This document shows positions 55,189-64,000 of a DNA stretch of 64,000 nt, one piece after another. The first letter of the stretch is position 1. Every line of letters starts with the position of its first letter. The position numbers and the translations under genes were made by a program. The notes beneath the pieces were generated by a model. The model had not been told where the DNA came from, made no database searches, and saw only the letters and a list, made by a program, of their open reading frames with translations. Source of the stretch: Branchipolynoe longqiensis (lineage: Eukaryota > Annelida > Polychaeta > Phyllodocida > Polynoidae); contig CM059199.1 of assembly GCA_030323885.1 (NCBI GenBank), positions 41,114,590 through 41,178,589 of the forward strand, in the 5' to 3' direction.

Positions 55189-55350
55189 TGGTAACCCGTC
55201 GAATGAGTCTGGGTGATCTGGTAGCGGAGAAGGGTGGATGTGGGCTTGGTAACCCATTGAATGAGTCTGAGTGATCTGGTACCAGAGTAGTGTGGAAGTG
55301 GGCTCGGTAACCCGTTGAATCAGTCTGGGTGATCTGGTAGATCTGGTAGC
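55189..55350. repeat. 58-bp repeat, detached three-unit cluster
   Basis: It matches part of the main array closely (53303-53430), including the uncommon variant ggtaccagagtagtgtggaa that occurs there once. It lies inside GTG-rich sequence about 0.9 kb from the array. Confidence 0.88.
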
Positions 55351-55725
55351 AGAGTGGTGTGGTGGTGTGTGGTGGTGTTGTGGTGGTGGTGTGGTGTAGG
55401 TGAGTGGTAGAGTGGTGGAGGTGTGTGGCGGGTGGTGGTTCTGCGACAGTGCCAGGGTGGTGGTGGTGATGGTAGTGTGGTGGAGGTCTGATAGTGGAGG
55501 TGTGGTGGTGGTGTGGTGGTGTGGTGGTGGTGGTGGTGAGTGGTTGTGTGGTGGTGGTGGTGGTGTGATGCGGGTGATGCTGATGATGGTGTGGTGGTGT
55601 GTGGTGCTGAGTGTAGAGGTGTGTGGTGGTGTGTGCTGGTGTGTGGTGCTGTGCGCTGGAGGTGTGTGCCAGTATGTGGTGGTGTGTGGTATGTAAGTGC
55701 GGTATTGTATATGGTGGTGTGTGTG
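55350..55725. repeat. GTG-rich trinucleotide tract
   Basis: Continuation of the GTG-rich sequence. The minus-strand frames of His/Thr/Pro are artefacts. Confidence 0.9.
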
Positions 55726-55739
55726 GACAACTGACGGCA

Positions 55740-56080
55740 TTCAACCTTAAATTATCCACATGTGATGTCCTCACTGTCAATAAATCGTATTTAATGTGAG
55801 GCCACTTTAAACTTAAAGACCCCAAGAAATAAAGGCAGTGAATGCATTCATTAATTAAGACATCTGCGTGCACATTGCTTCCTTTTTAATGCAGCCATTT
55901 GTATAGTGGTTATCACCACAATGAGTCATTGCATCAGAGCATGTGCTCATAAGTTTCTAGGTCATGTCATACATGGAGAGGAGTTAAACAGGTTTTGTTG
56001 TTATTAAAAGTGAATTGGAGTCAGACTATAAAAAGAGCTCATGGCCGCGGTCTGACACTCCACCCCCTTCCCTTTTTTTT
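55740..56080. other. No feature recognised
   Basis: No repeat or frame of note. From about 56080 the sequence resembles the right edge of the window (63925-64000): cataacgtataagctcccgt and gcttgttttcaacgctgg. Confidence 0.45.
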
Positions 56081-56082
56081 TT

Positions 56083-56165
56083 TTATTTGTTCAATTGACA
56101 ATGTATTTACTCTTCCCATAACGTATAAGCTCCCGTGAGGGTGCTTGTTTTCAACGCTGGATAGC
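56083..56165. repeat. Dispersed repeat shared with window end
   Basis: Shares a T-run, then a tttact/ttatact block, cataacgtataagc and tgcttgttttcaacgctgg with 63925-64000. The family is not identified and probably extends beyond the window. Confidence 0.5.
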
Positions 56166-56479
56166 TGTGGTGCTGTCTTGGTCTGGTCCCTCACCCAGGA
56201 GTGTTTACCTGTTTCTGCTCAGGCCAGCCTTTTGTGATTTTGGGTGTTAGTAGTCTATGTTAGTGTTTTTGTATTTTTCCAGTGTTTTGTCTAGCTTGAG
56301 TATGATACCTTAGCCTACTATGCACATGTTCTTGGGTGTCAGGCAGGCTTGCGGGATAGGATCCCATCTCATTTTGATTTGTTACAGCATCATTTCACCC
56401 AACCCCTGTCCTTAGATAGTGCACCAATAAGATACTGCAAATAAAGACCTGGCATCAGCTATTTATCACAACGTATATG

Positions 56480-57235
56480 GATGTGTTTGTTTGTTGGGGT
56501 TTTACGTCCTGGCAACATGCATCGCCCATATCGGGATGGGTACTAACTTCAATACCTCAGGGAGTTTGATGCCCCTGCCCTGCATAGTTGTAAACCACTG
56601 CCTTGTGGTACAAGGTCTTGACACAACCGAAGGCTAAGGGAGCAAACCCTGAACAAAAAACCATATCACTGAGGCAGCATTAAGGGCGGTTGATGTATGG
56701 AACTCCCACCATCTCCCGATCAGCCACTGCAGGGTCAAATAGTTTTGCACCTGTCTGGACATGTTCTTTCTGGTGTGAAACCTCTATTTGCTCCCTGAGA
56801 GAGTGCTGCTGGTAACTTGCAAAAGCCAGCAGCACTTCAACACTTTTGCAGGCAGCTTTCATGAAATATACACCATCAAGAGAAACCTGAACCTGAGAGA
56901 CATTAAGACTGACTCATGGACATCACTCTCACAGCAGAGAGCTAAATGGAGAGCGGCAGTCAAGTAATGAAAGCAGTCTTTGTCGCATCGTGACCGACAG
57001 CATGATGATGATGATGATGATGACTAACTTCTGACAATACGCACTCATGGTGACTTTATAATGGTGCCGCAGCACGATTTGATTTCCCACTGACACACAT
57101 TATCCTGATGCTGAGCTAACCAGCCATTGCCCTATTCTAGAAATGCCAAGCGCTAGGCTAGGTAGTGACAAGTATTAGTTGTGTATGTCATTGCTGTGAC
57201 GTGACTGGGATTGGGAATCAAACCCCCAACCTTAA
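56480..57235 (-). mobile_element. SINE split by a retroelement insertion
   Basis: The tail part is 56480-56550 (tgtttgtttgttggggtttt). The body resumes at 57023 (actaacttctgacaatacgc) and runs to a damaged head near 57235. The intervening 472 bp are flanked by ACTAACTTC at 56542-56550 and 57023-57031. Confidence 0.82.
56551..57022 (+). mobile_element. Composite LINE insertion with GAT tail
   Basis: The right part (56871-57022) encodes RNLNLRDIKTDSW and QQRAKWRAAVK plus stop, and ends in (gat)n, so it is a LINE 3' end. The left part (56571-56871) is the dispersed repeat also found at 36331-36633. The 9-bp target duplication encloses both, so they inserted together, either as a chimera or as a 5'-inverted element. 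Confidence 0.75.
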
Positions 57236-57334
57236 TTAAGGAATTGAAGTAGTGCGTAATTATATACATCAAACAAGACCTGTATGTAAAAAGCATTAAA
57301 GTAACTTGTAAAAATAAAATAAAACATTTACAAT

Positions 57335-57500
57335 GGATGGTATTTCAAGTTATATTGTCCAATGGTTTTGAGTTTCTTCCATATTTCTTTTAGATAAATA
57401 CATTAGGTTGATTTATAATCTACTTTTCTTTAGTTGGAAATAGCCATTATCTATACCTAGCAAACTTGAAGTTAGTTTCACAATATTTCATGTTAAAATA
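57335..57500. mobile_element. Decayed TTAA-MITE relative
   Basis: attgtccaatggttttgag, tagataaatacattaggt and atctacttttctttagttgg resemble the left half of 50338-50678. The ends are not kept. Confidence 0.4.
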
Positions 57501-57530
57501 TACCAAATTAATTTTGACATGCACATGGAT

Positions 57531-57895
57531 TGGTTGGTTGGTTGGTTGGTTGTTGGGAGTTTTACGTGCTGGCAACATCTAAGGTCACATCATGATGGGT
57601 ACCGACTTGTGACAGTGCGCACTCATTCCGATTTTATAGTGCTGCCCCACTGGGACACCAGGCCACCAAAAGCTGATATCCCACTCAGTGACATTAGCCT
57701 GATACTGAGCCAATGAGTCCTTGCCGTATCCTAACAGTGCTGAAAATCTGGCCAGAAGTAAGAAGCAACAAGTATCAATATTTAAGTCGTTGGTTTGACT
57801 CGACCAGGGTTCGAACCCATGAGTCCGGATCCCACGATCTACCAAAATAGGAGACAGACGCTCAACTCATTTGGCCATCCTATCTGATAGGTCTC
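57531..57895 (-). mobile_element. tRNA-derived SINE, head type I
   Basis: Full-length minus-strand copy, tail ttggttggttggttggttgt, B box ggttcgaaccca on the plus strand, head ending ccatcctatctgat. A small duplication sits next to the B box (catgagtccggatcccac). Confidence 0.88.
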
Positions 57896-58337
57896 AGCCA
57901 TGTCCGTTCTCCCTGATACAAAGAAATGGCACCATTAAGGTGCATTTAAACCCAGCGCAATTAACCCATTCCCCACGCCACCTATCGGCTCACCACCGCA
58001 TTAGTGCCACCACTTATTTATTACCCCGACACCCTCATACAGAGCACCGCTCTGACATAAATAAGGTTGTATGCGTCTCCATAGCAACACATTAATTCTT
58101 AATGTATAGTTTTAATATCGGATCCCTTTTATGGTGATCGCTTAAGCCATATTTAATAGCGCAACCTGAAATAATAAAACTGTTTGCGTCTGTTTGTTTT
58201 TGTTCACTTTGTCTTTCTAGATATACATGTTGCCCGCTTAAGCAGAGTTACTGGGAATAATGAAGAAAACTGTTGTGTGTCATTATTTGATATCAGATTG
58301 TAACATATTCCTCTATTGGGATATTCAGGAATATGAA

Positions 58338-59034
58338 GGCCCTGTCACATTACGATGCATCTCACAAGTGCGCGGTCAACGCGTAAAATCACTTTTTTAC
58401 ATCGAGAAGCATCAAAACTTTTCTGTGCAGGGGGCAAAGTTGGAAGTATGAATACCATATACATAGTGTATAGCCAACTTATGACCAATGTATGGCTAAC
58501 GTGCTTCCGGGCGAAAAACGCTTGAATTACGCTCACGGTACGTTCGCAGAATGCCGGTGAACGTTATATAGGTTATTCGATTGCCAGAACTATGGCTCAT
58601 ATATTACATATGTCAAGACACGCTGGAGAAACGCTAAACGGACTTTAAATGTATGTTAGACATACATTATCCTGACGTTGTCAGTACGCGGACTGTACTT
58701 TCCCACTGCCTTTAATGTAGGCCAATGTAGTGCAATGTAGTGAACAACGTTTGTCTAATGTACGTCTAACATACATCGACATATGCCTAACATATACATA
58801 TCGTACGGCCGACGTAAAATCCACACGTTGTCGAACATTGTCGTACATCGAAAGTTTTGTGAATGCACAGAACTGTGCCGATCCCCTGATGCGCGACACT
58901 GTATCTCAACGTACATTGACATACACCAATGAGCACCTAAAAATGCATAACGCATAACAACATATCCTGAAGTAGCTGCCAAAAATCATATATGTCTGTG
59001 TATATTGGCACGATATGTTGTAATGTGACAGCCC
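58338..59034. mobile_element. Non-autonomous TIR element, CCTGTCACATTAC family, copy 2
   Basis: The best copy: left ggccctgtcacattacgatg, right the inverse of ggggctgtcacattacaac (59014-59032). About 700 bp. The interior consists of variants of acgtacatctaacatacatc and related 20-mers, and short matching blocks link it to 2425-3050 and 27456-27832. No transposase. Confidence 0.78.
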
Positions 59035-59217
59035 CTTTAGATGCATTCAACCAGCGTCAGGTTTGTGAACAAGCATGTCTCATGATGTATACACGGGATG
59101 TATGTAGGGATGGTAAATGGCTGAGGCACCAACCAGTCTGTCAGAGAGGATTGGAAGGGCACAGGGGGATTCAGAGAAGCAATGGTACTATGACTATGAG
59201 GAGAGGTGATAAATGTT

Positions 59218-59505
59218 TTGGTAGATCATCGAATTCGAACCCACGAGTTTGAACTCTGGTCAATTCAACATTTATACTTATTGCTTCCTAACCGACTGCT
59301 CATCATATTTAGAATAGAGCAAGGACTGGTTGGCGTAGTGTCAGGATAATGTGACCGAGTGCGATATCAGGTCATGGTGCTGGTGGCCTGGTGTCGCACT
59401 GGGGCAACACTATAAAGTTCCCATGAGTGTGCACTGTCACAAGTGGGTACCCATCCTGATATTACCTTAGATGTTACCAGGTCGTAAAACCCCAACAACC
59501 AACCA
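59218..59505 (+). mobile_element. SINE, damaged head
   Basis: Starts in the remains of a head I (ttggtagatcatcgaattcg, cacgagtttgaactctgg), then body and tail aaaaccccaacaaccaacc. Confidence 0.8.
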
Positions 59506-59509
59506 CCAC

Positions 59510-59865
59510 CGCCACGTCGCTGACACACTCCCTGACCGACGGCGGTGGCGCGCGGCAAGCGGCGGGTGGCCGGCGGCGGCCCGTGCCTTCCAATTGTGCG
59601 GCCCCGCGTCACCCTACCTGCCGCACGTGACGCCCTAATTCACACCCACACAGGCCACCTTTCACACCTTAATATACGCGGGACACGTGAGCAGTCCTCA
59701 GAGGTGGTCGGCGTCGTCACGCCCGTTCCCATGGTAACCCATTATTTCCATTTCCGCGCGTCGAAATCGTGTCCTCTAAACGCCCGGTCACATGACCGGT
59801 GACGTCACGCGATCCTAAGTGGGTGCACTCTGGCCACGGAACGGTCCGAGTCGCGCGCGTGATGG
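59510..59865. promoter_or_regulatory. CpG-rich block with X-box, CRE and E-boxes
   Basis: GC- and CpG-rich sequence unlike anything else in the window apart from 25340-25800. It contains GTTCCCATGGTAACC at 59725-59739 (RFX-type X-box), TGACGTCA at 59800-59807 (CRE), CACGTG at 59624-59629 and 59684-59689, and GGTCACATGACC at 59786-59797. These are recognised motifs of animal promoters; that it is a promoter is inference. No start site or first exon can be fixed. Confidence 0.5.
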
Positions 59866-59867
59866 GA

Positions 59868-60700
59868 GCGCTTGTTGGTGATGTTGGTGTTGGTGTTGGT
59901 GTTGGTTTTTGTGTTTGTGGTGGTTGTGTTCGTGTTCATGTTGGTGCTGGTGTTAGCATTGGCGTTGGAGTTGTTTGCAGTTGGTTGACGGTTGGTGGAG
60001 TTGATGTTGGTTTTGATGTTGGTTTTGAATTTGGTGTTGATGTTGGCATTGGCATTGATGTTGGTGGTGGCATTGTTGTTGGCATTGGTGTTGGCGATGG
60101 AGTTTTTGTTAGTGTTGGGTTGGCGTTTTTGTTGGAGTTGGTGTTTTTGTTGGTGTTTTTGTTGGTGTTTTTGTTGGTGTTTTTGTTGGTGTTTTTGTTG
60201 GTGTTTTTGTTGGTGTTTGTGTTGGTGTTTGTGTTGGTGTTTTTGTTGGTGTTTTTGTTGGTCTTGGTGTTGGCAAAGGTGTTGGTGATGGTGATGGTGA
60301 TAGCATTTTTGTTAGTGTTGGAGTTGGTGTTTTTGTTGGAGTTGGTGTTTTTGTTGGAGTTGTTGTTGGGGTCAGTGTTTTTGTTGGTGTTGGTAATGGT
60401 TGGTGTTGGTGTTTTTGTTGGTGTTTCTGTTGGTGTTGGTAATGGTGTTGGTGATGGTAATGGTAGTGTTGTTTAGTGTTGGAGATGGTGTTTTCGCTGG
60501 AGTTGGTGTTTTTGTTGGAGTTGTTGGTGTTGGTGTTTTTGTTGGTGTTTTTTGTTGGTGTTGGTAATGGTGCCGGTGATCATGATGGTAGTGTTGTTTA
60601 GTGTCGGAGATGGTGTTTTTACTGGAGTTGGTGTTTTTGTTGGAGTTGGTGTTTGCATTGGTATTAGTGTTGGTAATATTGGTATTATTAGTACCATATT
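59868..60700. repeat. GTTGGTGTTTTT 12-bp repeat
   Basis: About 830 bp of ttggtgttttttg-like units, most regular (12 bp) at 60120-60265. The frames are open because 12 is divisible by 3 and give Val/Leu/Phe/Gly-rich or Thr/Pro/Lys-rich pseudo-proteins. Confidence 0.92.
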
Positions 60701-60811
60701 AATGTTGGTATTGCGGGTGCACTTGAATATGTTGTTTTTTGTGCTGCTTAGAATTAGAATGAAAAATAAGTCAATGCACATTAAGATATGATACTAGTGA
60801 GACTACGAGAG

Positions 60812-61026
60812 ATGAGGCCATCGGCGCCGTGTCCCAATTTCACACTCCGTCACATTATCCTGACAGTGAGCTAACCAGTCCTTGCCCTATCCTCGTAATG
60901 CCGAGCACCAGCCTAGGTAGCGAAAAGTATTAATTTGATGAGTCATCAGTTTGACTCAGCCTGCTTTCAATCTTCCGACCTTCCACATGGAAAGCCTGCG
61001 CTCTTACCGATTCGGCAACCGTGTCT
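60812..61026 (-). mobile_element. SINE, head type II, 3'-truncated
   Basis: Minus-strand body and head, ending ccgattcggcaaccgtgtct. The tail half is missing. Confidence 0.8.
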
Positions 61027-61035
61027 GCTGCAATG

Positions 61036-61335
61036 GTTGGTTGGTTGTTGGTGGTTGTTGGAGGTTTATGTCCTGGCAACATCTAAGGTCGTATCAGGAA
61101 GGGTACCAATTTGTGACATTGTGCACTCATGACGACTTTATAGTGCTGCCTCACTGGGAAACCAGACCACCAGCACCATGATCTGATATCCCACTCAGTC
61201 ACACTATCCTGAAACTGAGCTACCCAGCCCTTGCCCTATCTTATTAATGCCTTGATGTCGCTAGGAAGCAACACGTATCAATTTTATACATCATTGTCTT
61301 ATCTTGACCGGGAACCAAACTGGAATCCCATAGGT
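61036..61335 (-). mobile_element. SINE, 3' part and body
   Basis: Minus-strand copy with tail ttggttggttgttggtggtt, running to gaccgggaaccaaactgg, where the head breaks off. It follows the previous copy directly. Confidence 0.8.
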
Positions 61336-61346
61336 AGTGACCTTAA

Positions 61347-61673
61347 AGTTGCATAGTCCGATGGTTTTCAATTTCTGCCATTTTTCTGAGATAAATATAT
61401 ATAATTGGTTGTTATAACCTACCTTACTTTAGGTTGAAGTAAATTTCATTTTGAATGGCTAACTTTGAACTTCAAACATCCTAAATTGATTTCGGCAAGT
61501 ATGCCAAAACTCTCACCATAGGCTTATGCAGTAACAGGTTCTGTTAAATTGATTCAGTGTGCCCTTCTATATGGCAACAAATGTTTAATAAGTGCACCAC
61601 ATAGATATATAGAATAAAATCTAGGTGAATATTTTTGTTTTGAAAATGTTATGCTTCATCGGTCTATGCAGCT
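61347..61673. mobile_element. TTAA-flanked MITE, copy 2
   Basis: The ends agttgcatagtccgatgg and the inverse of tcatcggtctatgcagct are flanked by TTAA at 61343-61346 and 61674-61677. 327 bp. Internal blocks gagataaatatat, gcagtaacaggttctgtta and caaatgtttaataagtgca are shared with copy 1. Confidence 0.85.
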
Positions 61674-61689
61674 TTAAGTTTTAGTCCAA

Positions 61690-62220
61690 GACGCAAATGC
61701 AGCTCCAGCAGACCCGCAATGCCAAGTTGTCATTGCAGTGTCAACGGTGTCCCACTATGCAATGCATCACACTTACACCTTGTTGTAGGAGGAGACTGCT
61801 TTTAGCCGATGCACTCGGAACCTTCTTTGACCAGAACGAGGCCCCAGACATCACAGCACCAGACAAACTGGAAACTTCAACGGCTCCTTGTGTATAAAGC
61901 CCATGTATTTTTAGATCACTGGCGACATCCATTTCCTACCATATTGACGTGTTTTTTTGTTTTATTTCTCTACCAGTTAAAGCTGCGCAGTCCAATTAAA
62001 GGATCACATTTTTTAAACCAAAACGCTTACTTAGATTTGGTCCTCAATACGCAATGTCGGTTCTGGTGCACTCTTGTAGGCCATTTATTTCCTCAAAGAA
62101 GGCACTACTTAAGCAATGTCGTTGAAGATGAACCTGCTCACGTTAGTGGTGTCACAAGTTCACCACTCCGGTTCAAATTAAATGTATGGCATAATAACAT
62201 TAATATATAAAGAGATGAGC
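61690..62220. other. Unassigned sequence
   Basis: Two overlapping plus-strand frames (61697-61897 and 61809-62210) and one minus-strand frame exist. None shows a motif I recognise, and the composition does not separate one from the others. It may be remnant of a retroelement. Confidence 0.35.
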
Positions 62221-62228
62221 GCGATATA

Positions 62229-62645
62229 TAGATTAGTTAGACGAATCTAACCTTGGTATATATGATGGGTCCGAGGGAATCTCCACAGGATATGTGACAA
62301 TGCCAACATCTCTACCCATGTGTAAACAGGTGTCGATAGAGCAAAGGTTTCGGTTTGTAACACAAAACATTGTTCTACCTGTATACATAAAAACACTATT
62401 CTTGTCCTAAATGGACTTAAGAAAGTTCTGAACTTTCAGATATAGATGCTATAATGCATCATAAACAAGCTAAACCAAAGTTTTGATTCTACTTGCAGTT
62501 ATTTAGCTTGTTGTAGACACATTTTGCCAGAGCAACTCAACAAACGTCCTGCCGTCGTGAGTTGTTTATGCTAATTGCTGGACCCGGATGTGCTTCCTTC
62601 TCCCTAGCCTACGGCTAGCCTGAGGCTTTATACCGAGGTAAAATA
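62229..62645 (-). mobile_element. Internally deleted DIRS derivative
   Basis: The left about 40 bp (attagttagacgaatctaac, cttggtatatatgatggg) match the 3' terminus of the full elements. From about 62268 (cgagggaatctccacagg) to 62645 it matches the 5' leader and 5' terminus, ending taccgaggtaaaata. All three ORFs and the internal complementary region are absent. Same orientation as the two full copies. Confidence 0.85.
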
Positions 62646-62667
62646 TATAGATACATACAAATATATT

Positions 62668-63005
62668 GGTTGGTTGTTAGTTATACATCCTGGTACCATC
62701 TAAGGTCATGTCAGGACAGGAACTGACTTGTGATAGTGTGCACTCATGGCAACTTTATAGCCCCACTGGGAGACAGGGCCACCAGCACCATGACATGATA
62801 TCCCACTCAGTCACATTTTCCTGACACTGAGCCAAGCAGTCCTTGCCCTATCCTAATAACGGCAAGTGCCTCACTAAGAAATGACAAGTATCAATTTTTA
62901 TGTCATTGGTTTGAATCGACCAGGGTTCATACCTGAGGGCTCGAATCCTACAATCTCCCAAAAGGGGGGGATGGATGCTCAACTCATTTGGCCATCTTGT
63001 CTGGT
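62668..63005 (-). mobile_element. tRNA-derived SINE, head type I
   Basis: Minus-strand copy beginning ttggttggttgttagttata just beyond the DIRS derivative. The head ends ccatcttgtctggt and has a mutated B box. Confidence 0.85.
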
Positions 63006-63011
63006 CTATAT

Positions 63012-63037
63012 CCACATATATATATAATATATATATG

Positions 63038-63071
<34 letters not shown>

Positions 63072-63203
63072 CTATATATACAATATATATGAAGAGCTCT
63101 TTTCTAAAACACGATAATCACCAATCAAAACAAAAAAGTATAATGCCAAGTTTGTCGATCATGTTTTGGAAAAGACCTCTTCATATATATATATCTACAT
63201 ATT

Positions 63204-63247
<44 letters not shown>

Positions 63248-63255
63248 TTTATATA
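63012..63255. repeat. TA microsatellite, split by a small inverted-repeat element
   Basis: TA runs occur at 63012-63090 and 63185-63255, on either side of the element described at 63089-63184. Confidence 0.9.
63089..63184. mobile_element. Tiny palindromic MITE in TA repeat
   Basis: The arms atgaagagctcttttctaaa and its inverse (ttttggaaaagacctcttcat) are separated by about 45 bp. About 96 bp long. Insertion into TA is likely. Confidence 0.65.
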
Positions 63256-63301
63256 TATGCATAGATGGTGGTGAATGGCACAATTACTGGCCTTCTCATA
63301 T

Positions 63302-63505
63302 TTACAGTATACCTTGATGGCGCGCACTGATTCCCATACAGTCATCACGGCGAGCATCCCTACTGAGACGGTACTGACTGACTCAGTGACTGACTATATG
63401 AAACCCCACACTAAAAAGGAGCTTTCCCCGTCAGAACCTGATGATGAAGATGCAGCTGCTGAGAGCCTAAGAAGAGACCGACGGGAACTGGGTCTTATGT
63501 TATGA
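63302..63505 (+). CDS. Possible terminal coding exon
   Basis: Behind an acceptor-like ttctcatatttacag (ending 63308), an open frame continues to a TGA at 63503-63505. It encodes about 65 residues: YTLMARTDSHTVITASIP, then TDYMKPHTKKELSPSEPD, an acidic DDED, and a basic end, SLRRDRRELGLML. The mix of residues is unlike the repeat-derived frames and the segment is not part of a recognised repeat. No family is recognised. It could be the last exon of a gene whose other exons lie outside or remain unseen, or a chance frame. Confidence 0.35.
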   Translation, partial: LQYTLMARTDSHTVITASIPTETVLTDSVTDYMKPHTKKELSPSEPDDEDAAAESLRRDRRELGLML

Positions 63506-63569
63506 TCTGTGACTCCTACTACTAGTACTAGCAGTAGAGCCTAGAGGGTTTCTCTGTGATGTGCCATTA

Positions 63570-63665
63570 GTTTTGGGTGGGTGGGTGGGTGGGGGGAGAG
63601 GGGGTGGGTGACGGGAGAGATGAGGGTGGGGAGAGAGGGGTTAGGGGAGAGATAGGTAGGGGGCC
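63570..63665. repeat. G-rich tract
   Basis: gggtgggtgggtggggggag and gagagag words with G4 potential. Confidence 0.8.
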
Positions 63666-63669
63666 AGGG

Positions 63670-63885
63670 GCTCGCCATTATTAGAATAGGGCAAGGATGG
63701 TTGGCTCAGTGTCAGGATAATATGACTGAGTGGGATATCAGGTCATGATGCTGGCAGCCTGGTATCCCAATGGGGCAGCACTATAAAGCCAACGCAAGCG
63801 GGCACTGCCACAAGTCGGTACCCGTGCTGGTATGACCTTAGATGTTGTCAGGATGGAAAAGTTCAACAATGAACCAACTACTGCT
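63670..63885 (+). mobile_element. SINE, 5'-truncated
   Basis: From gctcgccattattagaatag through the body to the tail aagttcaacaatgaaccaac. No head. Confidence 0.8.
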
Positions 63886-63924
63886 ATCAGAGCACTGGTG
63901 TGTTTTTAGGGGTTTTTTTCTTGT

Positions 63925-64000
63925 TTTTTTTATTGAGGCAGTATTTATACTGTCCATAGCATATAAGCCCGGGTACCCAGGCTTGTTTTCAATGCTGGCC
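63925..64000. repeat. Dispersed repeat at window edge
   Basis: It matches 56083-56165: T-run, tttatactgtccatagcata, then ggcttgttttcaatgctgg. Cut by the window end. Confidence 0.5.

Noticed and set aside
54854..55873. 339-codon His/Thr/Pro-rich frame
   Set aside because: It runs through GTG repeats and the detached 58-bp units; composition only.
59799..60476. 225-codon Val/Gly/Leu/Phe-rich frame resembling a membrane protein
   Set aside because: It is a translation of the 12-bp G/T repeat.

Overview
This window looks like a repeat-dominated stretch of an invertebrate animal nuclear genome, most likely a mollusc. That assignment is an inference: it rests on the mix of DIRS-type retrotransposons, tRNA-derived SINEs, non-LTR fragments with short-repeat tails, many MITEs and AT-rich microsatellites, and on two diverged copies of a SINE that I associate with mollusc genomes from memory. 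There is no operon structure, no rRNA, no CRISPR and no complete host gene. Most apparent reading frames are chance frames in repeats or decayed transposon genes.

The main content is two DIRS-like (tyrosine recombinase) retrotransposons in the same minus-strand orientation, copy 1 at 11805-17108 and copy 2 at 28243-33682. Both have the order gag-like ORF, reverse transcriptase/RNase H, tyrosine recombinase. Both have inverted termini and an internal complementary region that equals the reverse complement of the joined termini. A third, internally deleted derivative of about 0.4 kb lies at 62229-62645. The coding parts decay differently: copy 2 keeps an open 369-residue recombinase frame but has frameshifts in RT/RNase H and gag; copy 1 has stops in the recombinase, a stop and a frameshift in RT/RNase H, and a gag with an in-frame 111-bp deletion.

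More than thirty copies or fragments of one SINE family are scattered on both strands. They share one body and a 3' end of the type gatgttgccaggacgtaaaa, but have two different tRNA-like heads. Several have 9-13 bp target-site duplications and so are fairly young. Non-LTR fragments lie at 20527-21845, 27294-27455, 42734-43740 and 56551-57022; the 42.7 kb copy is a twin-primed (5' inverted) insertion bounded by an 11-bp duplication. At least ten terminal-inverted-repeat elements are present, including TTAA-flanked ones and one with a 9-bp duplication that sits inside a SINE.

Tandem arrays: 10 bp at 1-112; about 134 bp with a three-monomer higher-order period near 400 bp at 9590-10765; about 57 bp at 18750-19120; about 106 bp at 39100-39612; about 115 bp at 43785-44940; about 60 bp with dimer alternation at 46020-46565; 58 bp at 53105-54262 with an outlier at 55189-55350; and 12 bp at 59868-60700. 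Long purine-, pyrimidine-, G- or C-rich tracts are frequent.

Only the right end gives hints of a host gene: a CpG-rich block at 59510-59865 with an RFX-type X-box, a CRE and E-boxes, and at 63302-63505 a possible terminal coding exon behind a splice-acceptor-like sequence. Both are hypotheses.
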